Below, in pieces: positions 46,641 through 60,170 of a stretch of 64,000 nt of DNA. A model generated the notes under the pieces. That model saw only the letters and a list, made by a program, of their open reading frames with translations, searched no databases and was not told the DNA's origin. Source of the DNA: Gymnopus androsaceus JB14 (lineage: Eukaryota > Basidiomycota > Agaricomycetes > Agaricales > Omphalotaceae); assembly GCA_009733575.1 (NCBI GenBank), contig ML769410.1:306131-370130 (forward strand). The letters run 5' to 3'. The number at the start of each line of letters is the position of its first letter. Within the stretch, counting starts at the first letter, position 1. A program made the translations under genes and the position numbers.

Positions 46641-49600
46641 TTACAGAATAACTACATCTTCCGTATAACAAATGGTAATCTCTGCTGCTTGCACATAGTT
46701 CACCCATCCTGGATATTGTGCCCTGGGAAGCATCCAAATCTCGTCCCCGGCACTAATGGACATCATCCAGTGGTACATATCACTGTCACGGTCAGCTCTT
46801 GTCATATTCCAGATATTCCTATGGGTACGGCTTTGCCAGGATGCGTGGACATTTGCTTGGATGAATCTTCGACCGCCTACCTGCTCTCCATGCCGCATGA
46901 TCGCAGCCTCAAACCAGGTGTGTGAGTTCTGATATGTCCCTTTGCTAACCTCAGGCTCTCCGCTATAACCTGAGTAGGAAGGAATTAATAGTGTGGTTTG
47001 TATTATACTATGAGCAAACTCACCCTGGTCATGCGAAGAAGTGATGAATACAATTGAGCGAAGATTGCCATTGGGCGCAACAACTCGAAGGTATGGAATT
47101 TCTTCCGAATTTTGGGTGAAAGAGATTTCCTCATTCCTAGAGACACTCTTATTTGCCCAGTGTTCTGCCAAATCCATCACAACAATAGCAACATTCACTG
47201 GAAGACCTAGTTTGATTACCAGAAGAGCATGAATGTTCTGTAGCTCTTCTGCAGAGTAGAGCTTTTTAGAACTGCTAGGACCCATTGAAAGGCATTGCGA
47301 ATACCATTCGTAGCTTGATGCCCAGTCAAGTTGGTCAGGTGAAATAAATTGATAAAGCGCTTCTGGGGATGCACCTCCTCTAATAAGGACATCGACAACC
47401 CCTGTAGTCCCAAGTTCAATGGCCGCCTGCAAGGTACCCTTTCCAGAGCCAGGATCTACAGCGTTTGGATCACATCCTGCATCCAAGAGAGCTTGAACCA
47501 TCCCGATATGACCAGTACGGACCGCTGTAACAATGATCTCCGACCGCTCATGGGGCTGCAACTGGCTTAGAGGACATCGCTCCAAAACCAGGGGAATGAA
47601 CTCCTCTCGGGCATGATAAACCACAGAGCTCAGCTCTTCAAATGATACTTTTGCTCCTCTATCAAGCAAGAGTTTCACTCCTTCCCCTGAAGACCTACAT
47701 GCAAAAGCATGTTCAAGAGGGCTGGATGGCCTTGAGTGGCGAAAACGTGTTTCGCATACAACAGACTTTTTGTCAATATCAGCACCACTGTCGAGGATTA
47801 CTTGTACAATATCCCAAGAACCCATGTGAATGGCCCAACATAGTGGGGTGCCATAGATCCAGTTGGGACTGAATGCTTCAGCATTTAGCCACTCTGGTCG
47901 TTCGCGGAGAAGTCGCTGCGCAATCCACCCTGTGCGGCACCATGCAACAAACCAAGGAGGACTGAGTCCAATATCAACATAAGAATGGTCTCGGTTTAGG
48001 ACATCATAATTTTTTGAGGTAAATCCAATAAAAGACATAAATTGCTCGGTTTGAGTGAAGGAGTCGTAATGGCGCAGTGTGGGATCCAACAGGAGTCGAG
48101 ATATTAGGGAGTAGATCTCCTCATTGTTTTGGGGAGCGGATGATAAATGATCCGGCAATTGGATTACTGCACAGGGAAGGAAGGGGTATTCTTTGAGGCG
48201 TTCAGCGTATAATTCTTTGGAAGGAGCGGGTCCCATTTTGAACACATCCAACAACAGATAAGTGAGGCAGTGAAGACTCAGCTCATAATGAAGAGTGCTG
48301 TTGAGCATAGTATAGTGGCCGATATTGAGGCCCGCTAGTGTTTCTTGAACAAGAAATTCCTAGAACCAAAATTTTAAGAATTTTCTTCTAGAGCATAAAG
48401 TCTTTACCTTCACTGTGAAATGAGACAGTGACACCACGCCTGAGCGGCAAATCACTAGACTTTTACAGATGCTCAATATCTCTTCTTCATCAAAGAGGCG
48501 TAGATCTTCATTGAGCTTTGGTTGGCCGACCTCAATTTGAAGCGCGGAGCTAATCTCCGTTAGAGTTATGGGAGTTGAAGACCCAACAATCCATTGAAGG
48601 ATCCGTCGTGCTGCATGAGTCTCTGTCGGACCCTTGGCGTCAATGGAGGACAGAATACGCTCATATGTTTCGTAAAGCGTTTTTGGAAGATTTAAAAGCG
48701 CATCCTTCACTGCACCAGCTGTTCTGCAATAAATTAGGCTATCAAGTTGACACTGAACCCAGCGAAACCTAGGGAAGGACGAGAGTGGTCAAAACGCTTC
48801 ATCAACCATGGGATTCAAGGACGACGTACATGCCATCGGCCTTCCGCGTCAATGTCGTGGTGATGTCTGCTTTCAACGGTGAAGGCAAACGAGAGAGTTT
48901 TTGACGATCTTTAAGCTCACGGGCAATATGGGTTGTGATATCGGCCAATACACTCTCTCCTTCGTCCATTAGCGAAATGATTGAGTGGTCAGAAAGGAGA
49001 TCATAAATATCTCTTTCCTGGCGACTGGATAGCAACAGTGATACTTGCGGAATCGACACCAACCGGAGGAGGCAAGGGATCAAGAGATCAAAGTCCTCGC
49101 ACTCATCAAGAGCGTCAATCACCACATACTGCTGCTTGTGCCGGGAAGATATATCATCAATTATCATATCCACAACATTATCCAGCATTAAACGAAGTTG
49201 GGAAACGTTTAGCTTTGAATCAGTTATCTGGCGGAGTTTCTCATTCCACTGCTCCGAGTTTTGTTTGGCAAGTTGGGCGAGCAGGGAATGAAAGATAGTC
49301 TTGACGTTGGTGCTGTTTTGGTCACGAAAGTCGCAGTAGTGGTAGATAATATTAGTACTCCGAAGGGCCTCAATTACCGAGGAGCTGTTGTAAATCTGTG
49401 TTAGCCTTCAGAGGAACGAAGCAAATGAAAAGATGAACCATAATACAGATTTGCCAGAACCAGCTGTAGTTGAGAATATTGGTATCATTACAATGTAAGA
49501 GAAATTGTAGCATACGTTGACCAAGAAGACACAAGACACTCTCTTTTGAAAATAACCAAGATGTGTAGCAGGGATGGTTTAGTAGCCAGGTGCAGGTCCC

Positions 49601-50552
49601 ATTTTGCTTTTGCTCAAGAATACTCCAATGTTTAGTCTCGCTGTCAACTGGATGAAGCTCTGTGATAAATTTCCGCACGCGTACATCTACAAGCCGAGAT
49701 AAGCTAGAAAGGTTGGCTACAACAGTAAGATGCAGTTACCATCTTTTTCTATTTTTGACTCTTGCTGTAGGGAAGCAACTTGATCACGGATTTGCTCAAG
49801 TCCTGAATACCTCGTTGCTATAAGTACACCTTTCATGATTCTAATAACACACCTTCATCCAACTTGGCCGATATTCCTAAGGACAATGAGCTTCTGTAAA
49901 ATTTTAGCCACAGATGACAGTAAACTTACGTTGTTGATAGAGGTCAAGGTGCTGATGAACCGTTTCGCTCATCTTAGCAAGCTGTTCTCTGTATCCAAAT
50001 CCGATGTAGATTAGATTGCACGTATCCGAGATCAAATCTCACGACATACGCAGAATACGCAGACAAGGCAATTTGAGCCATCTGGCACATCCTCTGAACT
50101 CGCGCGAGCAAGTCTACCATGTCGCTTTTCCCTATGAGGGCCCAGATAGACATAGCTTTGATTTTCCGGGCTCCCGAAAAAACCTTTCTCCTCAAGGATC
50201 TATCGGAGGGAGTAGCAGACGGAGTACTTCTTGTAACCATCAGGGTGTAGATATCCGAGTCAGGAACCCCAAGCTTCAAAGCAATATCTTGCAGGGTTTG
50301 TCCAAGAACAGCATTGTCCTGGAATAGATCGAGTTTTTGGAGTGCCTCTATCCAAGGATCGAGTGGGGAAGAATGTGACTTGGATTCAACAAGAAGCTTC
50401 AGGCGAGATAGAATCTCTGCTAAAGCTTCCAATTCACCGAGAAAGAGTTCCCGTTCTTTGCTGTATTCCAACATATCCCTCCCATAGGTCACGATTGCTT
50501 TGATTAACTGAGCAATGGCAAAGTATGCAAGGACGGATGCTCCCGCGTCCAT
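46641..50552 (-). CDS. NLR-type receptor: helical N-domain, NACHT, ankyrin repeats, C-terminal module
   Basis: The gene reads through about ten exons without a frame break, for roughly 1,200 residues. The first 170 (MDAGASVLAYFAIAQLIKAI and on) form an all-helical region like the fungal STAND N-terminal (HeLo-like) domain. The NACHT NTPase follows: Walker A GQPGSGKSVL, assembled across an intron at about 49,520, then IIYHYCDFRDQNSTNVKTIF, and Walker B QQYVVIDALDECEDFD with VSLLLSSRQERDIYD. A winged-helix part (AARRILQWIVGSSTPITLTE, VSLSHFTVKEFLV) links to 4-6 ankyrin-like repeats (GTPLCWAIHMGSWDIVQVIL, AVRTGHIGMVQALLDAGCDP). A further C-terminal module of about 190 residues closes it. Such receptors oligomerise on ligand binding and trigger cell-death effectors in non-self recognition; that role is inferred here. 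Confidence 0.85.
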
Positions 50553-53200
50553 TAGTCAGTCTTGATATGGGTCCGAGCTATGAAATAACATTGACTGGCA
50601 GAATTATGTTGCGTACAAGTACTTACCTTATGAATAAACGCTGCGATTCAAGTGGGCAGCAAGGCGGAGGAAGGAAAGGGCGAGCGGTGTTGCTTTTATG
50701 TGTTGAAACTGTACTATACGGTGATTGCCACTGTCAGTCAGAGAAAGATGAATACAAAGATGCTGATCTGGTGATCATCTCTTTTTCCTATGTACTAACA
50801 TTGATAGCGAAACCCCGAGCACCACGATCTCATGGATGGGTATACTTCAATCTGGGCTGATCGACGAAAAGCTTTAGAGGGCACATATTCATTCTCACCA
50901 GACGGGATTGATTCTGTTATAGCTATAACAAAATACATACAGACAATAACTAATACACGAACCTGGGGCGTGGCAACTCTATCACCAATGCGAATATCAA
51001 AGGCGAGCCATTCGGAATGTCGTAGTCACATAACCGCGAAGAGCGTAATGCTTTTTTGTCTGTAGTCGAGTCGACGAATTCCACGAGGGAAGTCGTTCCC
51101 GGTGGTATAACATTTTCGAGGGTTTGGGATAGAGAAATAAGACAAGACCGAGGAGGCTCAGGCTTCAGCAACGACCTACTTATACGTAGCGTTAGTTCCA
51201 TCATTGCCACGGAAATCGAAGCACACACCTTTGTGAAGCTTGAAAACAACCCTTGTACAAACCATAGTCGTCGGACCGCGAGACTCCTTCAGATTTGAGC
51301 ATTCTATTCCCGCAGACGTCCACCCATCCTACAGCCCTGATCGCAGTTACGTGCCATAATTGGTGTGTATCAATTGGAACGAAATCGAGTAGGAGAAGTA
51401 GAAGTAGGACAGGGAGAGTAGAATTGGTAGGGCCAATATCTACAACAGGACTGGTCCTGAACGTGCCTGTGATGGTTGTATCAAGGATTCGTCTGGCGCC
51501 ATACAGCCAGACATCGAACTGTCGACGAAGCGGTGAATCTGTTTTCGTCGTTCTGGCTGCTGAAGTTGAGTGGGCTGCGTACGCCAGCAGTGGCAAAAAA
51601 AGCAGCGATACGCAACATTTGTTTTGAGGAAGATGAAAGTTGTGAATAGCCAAGGCTCCGGACAACTCGGTCGTCCAAATGTGTTTGTTTGGCGACCATA
51701 TAATGCGTGCTTCTGAATCGTTATGGGTATGGCGTGCAAAGAGGCGATATTGGCACTTGAGATAACTAGAGGCATACGACCTTGGGAGCATCGGAGAAGG
51801 AAGAAATAGCGGTTTTTGGTTTCGGTTCAGAATACACCTGAGACGCGGATGAAGGAATACGCGAGCGGAGCGAAGGCTGAGGCTTACTGGCGTCACGGTA
51901 GACACTCCGGTTGAATGAGAAAGTAAACACGTCGATCGCGCTGAAGATCGGGGACAGCGGCTCTATCGTATCGAGTTCATCAGCAACATTACTATTACGA
52001 GCATACTCTAGACATACCAACTTGCAGGCCTAGACAAACGATCATTCCAAGGTTCATCCCTTGAAGATTTCACATTGCCGTTCCATCTTGAAAGTCATCC
52101 GCTGTGGCCCTGGAGATGAAGCGAGGCCTTGAAGCTTGAATGAACCTGTGAGTTCTACGTAGCAGTAAGCTCATAGATTAGTAAACTAAAGGCAGGGAGA
52201 ACGAACACGACGTACCAGAGGAAGCGTTTTGTAAACCACAATATAACCTTGAGGTCGTCATCATCAGCAAATGTGAGCCTCCATACGAGACATGAACTAA
52301 CCAGACCCAGGAAGGAGGGAGCAACACTACATGTCAGATAGCTACAGCAGACAGGATAGTGAGCGCACAAAAGGCCAGAGTGGGGTGCCAACAAGAGCTG
52401 TAAGGTAAATGTCACATCCTACCGTTGGTAGACAGCGAGAAACAGGTAGAAGCTAATCATTTCCGTCAGCAATAATCTCAAAACTCGATACGGGGGACTC
52501 ACCAGCCATGCCAATCCAGATACGTAAGATACAGCGAGGGGGTCTGGCGAAAAAAAAGCTGCGGGTCTTCATTCGCGGCACATTGCATCTGGTTCATCGA
52601 CTGGTCGGTGGGAAGATGCGGTTGCTGGGTGTACATGGTGTATTGCTGGAAGTTCAAGAATCTGTTGAAAAGATGAGGATGAGGAAGACGGATAAGACAA
52701 ATGAGAGCAGTAAGCGATTGAGAGTAAACAAAGAGGTTGGATGACTAACCTGATGAAAAACAACAGCCACGGCTGTGGTTCTCTTCCGACTTTCAAGTCC
52801 AACGAATCTTCCTATCTTGTTTTCTGTAGAATAAATCATGAAATCCGAGAGAGAAATATGCGAGACTGATGGAACGAATGTTCTGAGGCTGTTCAAAGGC
52901 AAACGTTCGGGCAGCAGACAGGAAAGCGAAGATGTGATGATGTTTGATTCAAAGTAGAGAGTACACCGCCGTACAATAAAGATTGACAGATAAAAAGCTG
53001 CTGGGTATGTGTACGAGTGGTTCTACACGAAAATTCTAAGAAAGAAACCATTAGAATCAGAGTTGAACACCAAGTGAAGAAACACGTACCTCTGTCCAGC
53101 ATCAGATGTCGAATTCCTACTAGCTATATAGAGAGATGAACGATGTTTAGTAGCAGAGATGTTTGTAGAGTAGGAAATTCAAGTCTTTGATGGTTCGAGG
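50553..53200 (-). other. possible spliced gene, unidentified
   Basis: Several - strand open blocks separated by plausible introns suggest a gene, but no family is recognised. Examples are LFFRQTPSLYLTYLDWHG near 52,530, VADELDTIEPLSPIFSAID near 51,960, a 234-codon frame at 51,201-51,905, and LENVIPPGTTSLVEFVDSTT near 51,090. Hydrophobic segments near 52,400 and 51,400 would suit a membrane protein. I could not join the blocks into one product, so they may be parts of more than one gene. Confidence 0.35.
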
Positions 53201-55003
53201 TCAAGAGATGCATGACCGGCGGCTCGAGTCTAAGCGCTCAGTTCAACTCGACTTCAACCGCAACGATTAGACCCAAGCAAGCTATCCAAGCAAAGGAAAA
53301 CCCTTTCTCTTTCACCGTATCAACCACCTTTCAACCTTCATCAAACTTCCGATGCAGCGGGGTGCAGCGTGATATGGGCAGAGGAAAAGAAACCTTCTTC
53401 GGAGATGAGTCTAAGCTGGCCCGATTGGGCTGGATCTGAAGCCGAAGCCGGAGTTCAAGACAGAGGAGCAGCTTTGGCTAAATTGGAGCCAGAGCCTGGG
53501 ATATGTCGCAGGAATTCCTTGGGTGGGAGGTGGAGACGCAACCGCTGGAGAGGAAGCGAGAGCGGAAGGAGAAGCTTGACCCGGTTTCCAGGGATACTTG
53601 GGCGCGAGTAGATGAAGAACCACAATCCATTCCAAAATCTCCTACATCCTGCAAGGCGAATCATTGTCTTCAGAATGCCTCATCCTATTTCCACGCATCC
53701 ACTAGAGTCGGCTATGAACCGATGTTCATATTGTATCGTCCCTGGTTGAAGGCCGAGGACATTCTCCCTATGAAAGCAGGCTAGGCTGGATGGCACAAAG
53801 TACGGTGGAGGTACTGTTGGAACTTGATGAATGGCTGGACGACAAGAAGTAGGATAAATTAGTATCATTATTAATGAAGCTAAAAATGGGAGCTTAAATC
53901 ATCAGGGTTAGGAATGAAAATCCCAGCACGTAGAGGCCCGAGATAACGAATCAAACATAAAAGCCTAGGTTGACTCACTTTCCTCGTCCGTTCTTCCCTC
54001 AATCTTTTCTAGCAATTTTCACTACTAGATCTGCTCAATCTGGCAGCGTTTATCTGACAATGTTATGAATGATGACTGTTTCTTCTCTTCCGGAGATTCA
54101 GGAAAAATGAGCGTGAAGAAGCCTGAAGGGGTTTGCTGCCCTTGAAGGATCACGATTTTCACTGCCAAAAAATTAATGTGAATAAAAACACCGCAAGCAT
54201 TCGAAAACATAGCAAATGCGAATAAGAAAGCTCACTTTGACCAAAATATTAACGACCGTATCCGCACCCGTTGAGGACTATGTAATAAAGACTCCTTGTC
54301 TTCTGAGCGCATCGGCAACGAGTGTAGAATAGGAATGAATGAACTAGGTTGCTGCTGATAGTTCGGACCTTGGATCGTGGTAGTTGAAGACAAGATTCGA
54401 AGCTGGCGGCCGCGGATCAAATGGCCGCAGCTTGACCGGCTACTCTACGCATCTCTATCATAACTACACAACATTACTCGACATTACTCGCTCCTGCAGC
54501 CAGAAGAACGTGGTCTCTTGAATATATGTTCTTTTCTGCTTCTGAAATTCTTCAATATCGCAATAATTCAAGATCAGTCAACAGCCCAAGGTAATACTAA
54601 TAGATATCCTTGACTAACCTTCAACAGCCTTCAATTAAATGCTCAATCTGGCCCTCGATTATTTCAAGATGAATAGTACATTCAAAGCGGAGCTGCATAC
54701 ACTGTTTCCGAAATTGAACATGTAAAATACAAGGTATGTGAAATGCTGCAGGTATAGGCTCTAGCTCAAGAGCCGTTGCCTGAATCGCCTTGCATGATGT
54801 CGCCGAAAGTACTGCTTTCTTCCGAGTACTCTATGAGCTGAGTTCTGTAGAAACCAAGTTGCAGATGCAAAATGTACGGATAATAACTTGCCTTGAAACA
54901 TGCCATCTCATTTTTCTAATGCCTCGAGCTGAATCTTCCAAATCGGCTCAAAGAATTCCAGGAAGACAATGTGCTCGTTCATAAAGCCCGTCATGACTCT
55001 CGT
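53201..55003. other. intergenic, no recognised gene
   Basis: Small open frames on both strands around 53,370-53,780 overlap each other and look like chance. Nothing else is supported. Confidence 0.5.
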
Positions 55004-55911
55004 CTAAGAGCAGACATATCTCCTCGCCCATTCCGCCTCCAACGTCAATTTCTCTCCGCTATTCAAGACCCTGCGAATCTGGTCTATGGAAGGAGTTTTC
55101 CGATCTGAAGCAATCTCTTCGACTTTACCGCCTTTACCGAACTGAAGACACTGCGAAGCATCTCGATGAGTTCGACCATCCATGGCAGTGGCTTTGTATT
55201 CACCACTACCACGCTCGATCTCCATCTTCCAAGTTCAACTTCACAAGCAGGACCTGCGATAAGAAGTAGCACTTAGCGGTCAGGCTGAGATACGCATTGA
55301 CCAGTGAGGAAAGCGCCTGCAATGATGAGGTCGTATGGGGCCGCTGTGTTCAACAGAGCAGACATCGGGTTGATCTGGGTCACATCGCCGTAGTGGAGCC
55401 CGTATCTCTCTAGTTCCTCCATGGGAGTACCTCGGACGTCGATTCCAAGCCCCTCATGTCAGGAAAGGTGACGCCCATCCCAAAGGCCTTGGGATTGTGT
55501 TCAAGCAACCACTTGGAGAATCCACCTGGTGTGCATCCCAGATCCACGAATTGCTTCACCCGGTTGCTGTCAAAGATCCTGTTCACCTCGTCATTGAAAA
55601 AATTGAATTTGGATGAAAACTGGCGCATAAACACCTGCAAATGTGCCAATTCCAGGGATTTCCTGTTGCGCTCACTTCTTGTCAACTCCAGGAGAATCGT
55701 GGTAGATATGTTTGGTAGCTATTACGCGTTGCAAAATTAAGGACTGCTCTGCGAGCCGCCGCTTGAACTGAGAAACAATGTAGGAATCGGGTTCAATTAT
55801 GTCGGGTGAACTATTGAGAGCAGTCAGCTTAGGTATTTGAGATTGATTAGGATAAAAAACCTTTGAGGTTGAATAGAGAGCTATATCGGAGAATGAGGAT
55901 GAAACTGACAA
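55004..55911 (-). pseudogene. FtsJ-like (SAM-dependent) methyltransferase, likely frameshifted
   Basis: On the - strand an N-terminal part (MSVSSSFSDIALYSTSKVFY) leads through RRLAEQSLILQRVIATKHIY. After a change of frame comes RNRKSLELAHLQVFMRQFSS, then KQFVDLGCTPGGFSKWLLEH, the glycine-rich SAM-binding loop of Rossmann-fold FtsJ/RrmJ-type methyltransferases. Further exons give LHYGDVTQINPMSALLNTA, YDLIIAGAFLT and, in yet another frame, VVVVNTKPLPWMVELIEMLR, the expected later strands. At least two frame changes (near 55,680 and 55,230) lack good splice sites, so the gene is probably broken or very unusually spliced. Fungal relatives methylate RNA or have unknown substrates. It is short at the C-terminus compared with complete family members. 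Confidence 0.6.
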
Positions 55912-56339
55912 GCTGTTAGGTAGACACGCGAGGAGTGGTTCGCTGTAATACAGGATGCGCCCACCAACATCTTCTCATCACCTCCTGTTTCAAATGAGGT
56001 CAGACTTCAGTGTGGGCAATCACTTACGCCTCGTTATTTGAACAGTTGCAATTCTTAGGGTCAGGTGCTAGTCTTCAAACTTGCCGCTTAAGCCTCTTTG
56101 GTGGCAGCAGCACATCGTTCATTTCTGAAAGTAGCTAGTACAAGGATCTGGACTGGAAGTTCTCATTCATACAGTGAAGAATATGAATTGACCTAAGTGT
56201 CTCCTAACTGGAATATGATTGTGAGAGTGGATTGTACAGTAAGGGGTGCAATAACAGGCAGGTAAAAAGGTGCAAGAGGTGTAACAGACTGGAACGATAA
56301 AGAGGGAAAAAACAGGAGCATATGAATGATTGGGAGAAA
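55912..56339. other. intergenic, no gene seen
   Basis: Promoter side of the methyltransferase-like gene and 3' flank of the next gene. Confidence 0.5.
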
Positions 56340-57571
56340 TCATTGAACTTGGCATTCAAGTTTGACATCACTCTTGGCCTTGGGCCAGGACATGGGCATG
56401 CTCAGTGAAGCATCCAAAGTCCCCGACAGTGAGCCATCCTCTGCAATATATATGCTTCCACTACAAACGAGAAGATATAAGTATCTGACCATTCTTAAAC
56501 TTTACAATTTACCTCGCCAGCATCATACTATCCAGTATAGTTTTGATTTCCGACTGGGTGTGCTTCTGGTGCTTTCGTTTATCCAGTGACAAGGATACCA
56601 ATTGTGAGCAAGGTTTAGTGGAGATTTCTCCCTCTAGTGGTGCCTCAGAAAAGGTCACTGATGGTATATTGAGAGTGCCCTGTACTGGCGTAGAATCGCT
56701 GTATTCCATCAAAGAAAGAGTGACCTGGAAGCTATTTGGAGGGATTGAAGGCTTCTGTTGATGAAACAATGGAAACCTCCTCGCCGATTGTGGACTGTCG
56801 ATGGTTGTACTAAACCGAAGACGCCACATTCGACCTAGAATGTTCTTCGGTAGTAAGTACTCATTCATTCGAGCGAAGAAACCAAACACGACCTTGTGCA
56901 ATAAAATCCAATACCACTTCGCCTAAACCTCGCATTCTCTTTTGAAACACCGGAATAGTAAAAGAAGCAAGGAACCCTGGTTGTCCCGAGTGCCTCCTCT
57001 TCACCGTCACCTCGATCTCATCGCGCACTTTCATCATCGAGAAATGCATCTTCTCGACATCCGACAACCAACCGTCCTCGTACTTCTTCATTTGACGGAG
57101 CTTCTGGAATAAGGAATTATCATCTCGAATGATACATGCATGTCGGATATCGATGAGGGTCTCCCTGGTAAGGGGAGCACTGAATTTGATTAGGAGGAAT
57201 AGAATTTTCAGCGTGTCCTCATTGTCGGCCTGTAGAGCCGCTTGGAATAACGGTGTATGGTTTTGAGGCATCGATCTCTCCTGAAGAAACTTGGAGAGTT
57301 CGCAACAAGACTTCTTGCATTCGTCAAGGCAATCTGTAAGGATGATCGACGCCTTTTCGAATGATCTAACACTTTTCAACAAGTAGTTGACCGCTTCCAA
57401 AACGGCTATGCGACAGTCGGCTGACGAACGAAAAACCGGCATTTCTCCTGTCTCCGGGTCCTTGGTGGTGCAGCCAGACATCGAGAGCTCGGGCTGGATG
57501 GAGGGACGTTCAACTGGTGTAAATAGAGTGTGGTGAGACTTTGGGCCAGACTTTAGAGGTCCAAGAATCAT
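56340..57571 (-). CDS. conserved hypothetical protein, weakly ankyrin-like
   Basis: Three exons give about 370 residues with clean in-frame introns at about 56,826-56,888 and 56,462-56,513. A Pro/Ser N-terminus is followed by helical pairs (IAVLEAVNYLLKSVRSFEKA, ILTDCLDECKKSCCELSKFL, QNHTPLFQAALQADNEDTL, LLIKFSAPLTRETLIDIRHA) that resemble ankyrin repeats: TPLFQAAL is the usual helix phrase. The second half is strand-rich (FQVTLSLMEYSDSTPVQGTL, DGSLSGTLDASLSMPMSW). I recall similar uncharacterised proteins as common in agaricomycetes. No catalytic motif is visible and no function is proposed. Confidence 0.6.
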
Positions 57572-59296
57572 ATCCGGCTTTATCTAACTTTTTTGATCAT
57601 GAGTTCACAGCTAGTGCGCCCGAGGTCTAAAGCTGTAATGCATACAATAAGAAGATGGCTGCGCAAAAGAACAGCTAAGGACCCACAACTGTGCACCCCA
57701 TAAATTTTCAAGACGTACTCATGTGGCACATATCTGGCTTGCGATTGAATCATCGTATCTCATCGATCCTTGATGGCGCCACAAAACCATGATTCGGATC
57801 CTACACATGTCCATTTTTCGAGTGTAAAAACTGAAGAATATACCATTAGACGCCACTGCATACTCACCGAACGAGGCATTCACATGTGAACTAGCAAAAC
57901 AAGCCCCATTACGCTGCAAGTTCTTTCATCTACCATATTCAGCGCAACTAGCGTCTTGAAGCGTTACTCGTTTCCAAGACCCGCCATGGCACTGACCGCC
58001 CGCTCGTTATCCTCGGAGGCGTCTCCCCAAAACAATTGAGACGAGTCATAAGGTCCCCAATGTCAGTGAAAAGCGGAGGAGAAGGGATGGCATCTACTTA
58101 AAGTAGGAGTATCAGTAGGAGTATCACTAAATGTACTGATGATCAGTTCAAGTAGAAAAGAAAAATGTGGCAAACACGGTCCAATACTGAACCGCTGGAC
58201 TTTTCCTCTAGATCAAAAAACCAGAGCAAAGACACATTCAGAAGAAATTAGGATACTAGAAGTACGTACTGTCTGTGACTTATTGTCAAGATCCCTCCAA
58301 GCTCACCGTTCGGTCAATACAGTACGAACACAGCCCACAGGTAATTCGATCTGGAAGAAAGGCGGCTCACGAAATCGAGGTGACGGCTGACCGAAATTCA
58401 GAGGTCAATGTACATAAAGAACAGTAAGAGTTAAATATGAAGAAGCGTATACCGAACCTGCGCATCTCAACCTTAAGCAACCGTTCTTCCATCTTACTTC
58501 GATTGTCTATGCTGTACTCACCTACCCAAACACGCTCTTCAAGCGCAATTAGGTTTCAACAGCGCCGAAGAATCTCACTGTGCTACTGTCAATCTTTGAG
58601 TAGACAGTGTTAGGACACACTAAATTCCCGGATCGCTAGTATCTAGCGAAAAGAAGGAACAATAAGTCACTAATTATGTTAGAATATCCTTGATGATTCG
58701 CGTTACTCACCAGCACACGGGACATACATGACGTTTAGTTTACTCAGAATCAAACACTCAAAGACGTTCCGGACTGTGCTTGCATCCCCAAGGGTGCAAC
58801 TACAGCCTCGGCGCGATCGAGTCTCCTCTCCTGTGCCTACCGCCTGATAGCAGATGTACCAGCTTTGCATGAACAACCAACGAGAAATTTATTATTTTTG
58901 ACGCTCATACACTCCGTCCTTTATGCACTACTACCTCCTGCAAGATCAGCTCATCATAAAGGACCAAGACCTGAGGCTTGAGGATCAATTAATATATCCA
59001 CTGAAAGGGAGGGAGTATAAGCAATTGTGGAAGCTAACGCTCAAAGTTCGGTTTTACCTGAGGCATCATGAGTCCAACCGCATAGTTTATTCGGTTCGGA
59101 ATTGTCGTTAACGAACTTTCAGCTGTCGGTCAGTGGTGAGTAAGCACAGCAGCGATGCAGTGTCCAAGAGAACGTCATGCAAAATGTCAAGCAACTGATG
59201 GCAAAGGATATCGAACCAGAGGGTTTGCATCTGAAGGAGCGGACAATGAATTGTAGAGTTTTCAATAAAAAACTTCTAGAGACAGAAATGGTTAGC
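57572..59296. other. intergenic, no recognised gene
   Basis: No open frame with recognisable content. Small frames at 58,139-58,390 and 58,923-59,111 look like chance. Confidence 0.5.
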
Positions 59297-60170
59297 TCAA
59301 TATGATTTGAAGTGAGAAAGGAAGAGATCAGAATCGTACCAGACCGCGAAAAAGAACTGAGAAGTCGGTGTGATCAACCACAGTTTCTCTAGGTCTGCTC
59401 CCATCCATACATCGACCCCGTCCAACGTTCCCACCTCCATACCTCGCCAGCCCATACGCATCATCGTACAAGCCAGAAACCCTGTTGCGACATCATACCG
59501 GCTTTCCTCAGGCACCGCGACAAGCCTGAAGAAGCCGGGCCCGGCTAAGAAAGAGAAAAATTCTGTCGTTGTAAGGTGTACGGGAAGGCGAGTAAGAGCC
59601 CGGAATTTGATAGCAGAGACAGAGGTGTGCTTCAGGCGGTATATGAAATTTTGTGCAGAACGACGGCAGAGCCCAACCTCCAACCTCTGCACAGTCTCTC
59701 GGCTCGTCGCTATTCCGCACTTCCTCGAGCATTACCACAGAATACTGCCACGGAGCATATACGCCGAAAGGAACCGCCTCAGTCTTGATATTTCCGAGTG
59801 AGTTTATCGTTCGAATCGATCCAGTAGACTGTACTGCGATTATGCTCTGGATTATTCAAAGGCTTTGAGAAGAAACGGATGAACCAAGATAATGCAGACT
59901 GCGGATACCCTGACGAATAGAATAATATTAGCATCTAGCAAAAGGAACGATAAAATAAAAAGCGTACCGTACTAGTGATACGCCAATCTCTTCTCCAGCC
60001 AAAAGTCACAAGCGGATCCAGGGTGACACGTAAATTCTTCCATTCAACTTTACGGACAGAACGGACGTTCGATGGCCCAGTCAAGGCAAAGGAGTCAAAA
60101 TCCAAACGAGGTTCTGACAAAGCTGTCAGTTCATGGGCTACTAGAAGGATGAAGAGACTTACTTGAGAAG
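59297..60170 (-). CDS. hypothetical protein, spliced
   Basis: - strand blocks EPRLDFDSFALTGPSNVRSV and RKVEWKNLRVTLDPLVTFGW (60,000-60,120), TEAVPFGVYAPWQYSVVMLE (about 59,730-59,790) and FHIPPEAHLCLCYQIPGSYS (about 59,600) have good protein-like composition and are separated by possible introns. The last exon may end at 59,297 in the frame GRGMEVGTLDGVDVWMGADL or nearby. No family is recognised and the exact structure is uncertain. Confidence 0.4.
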
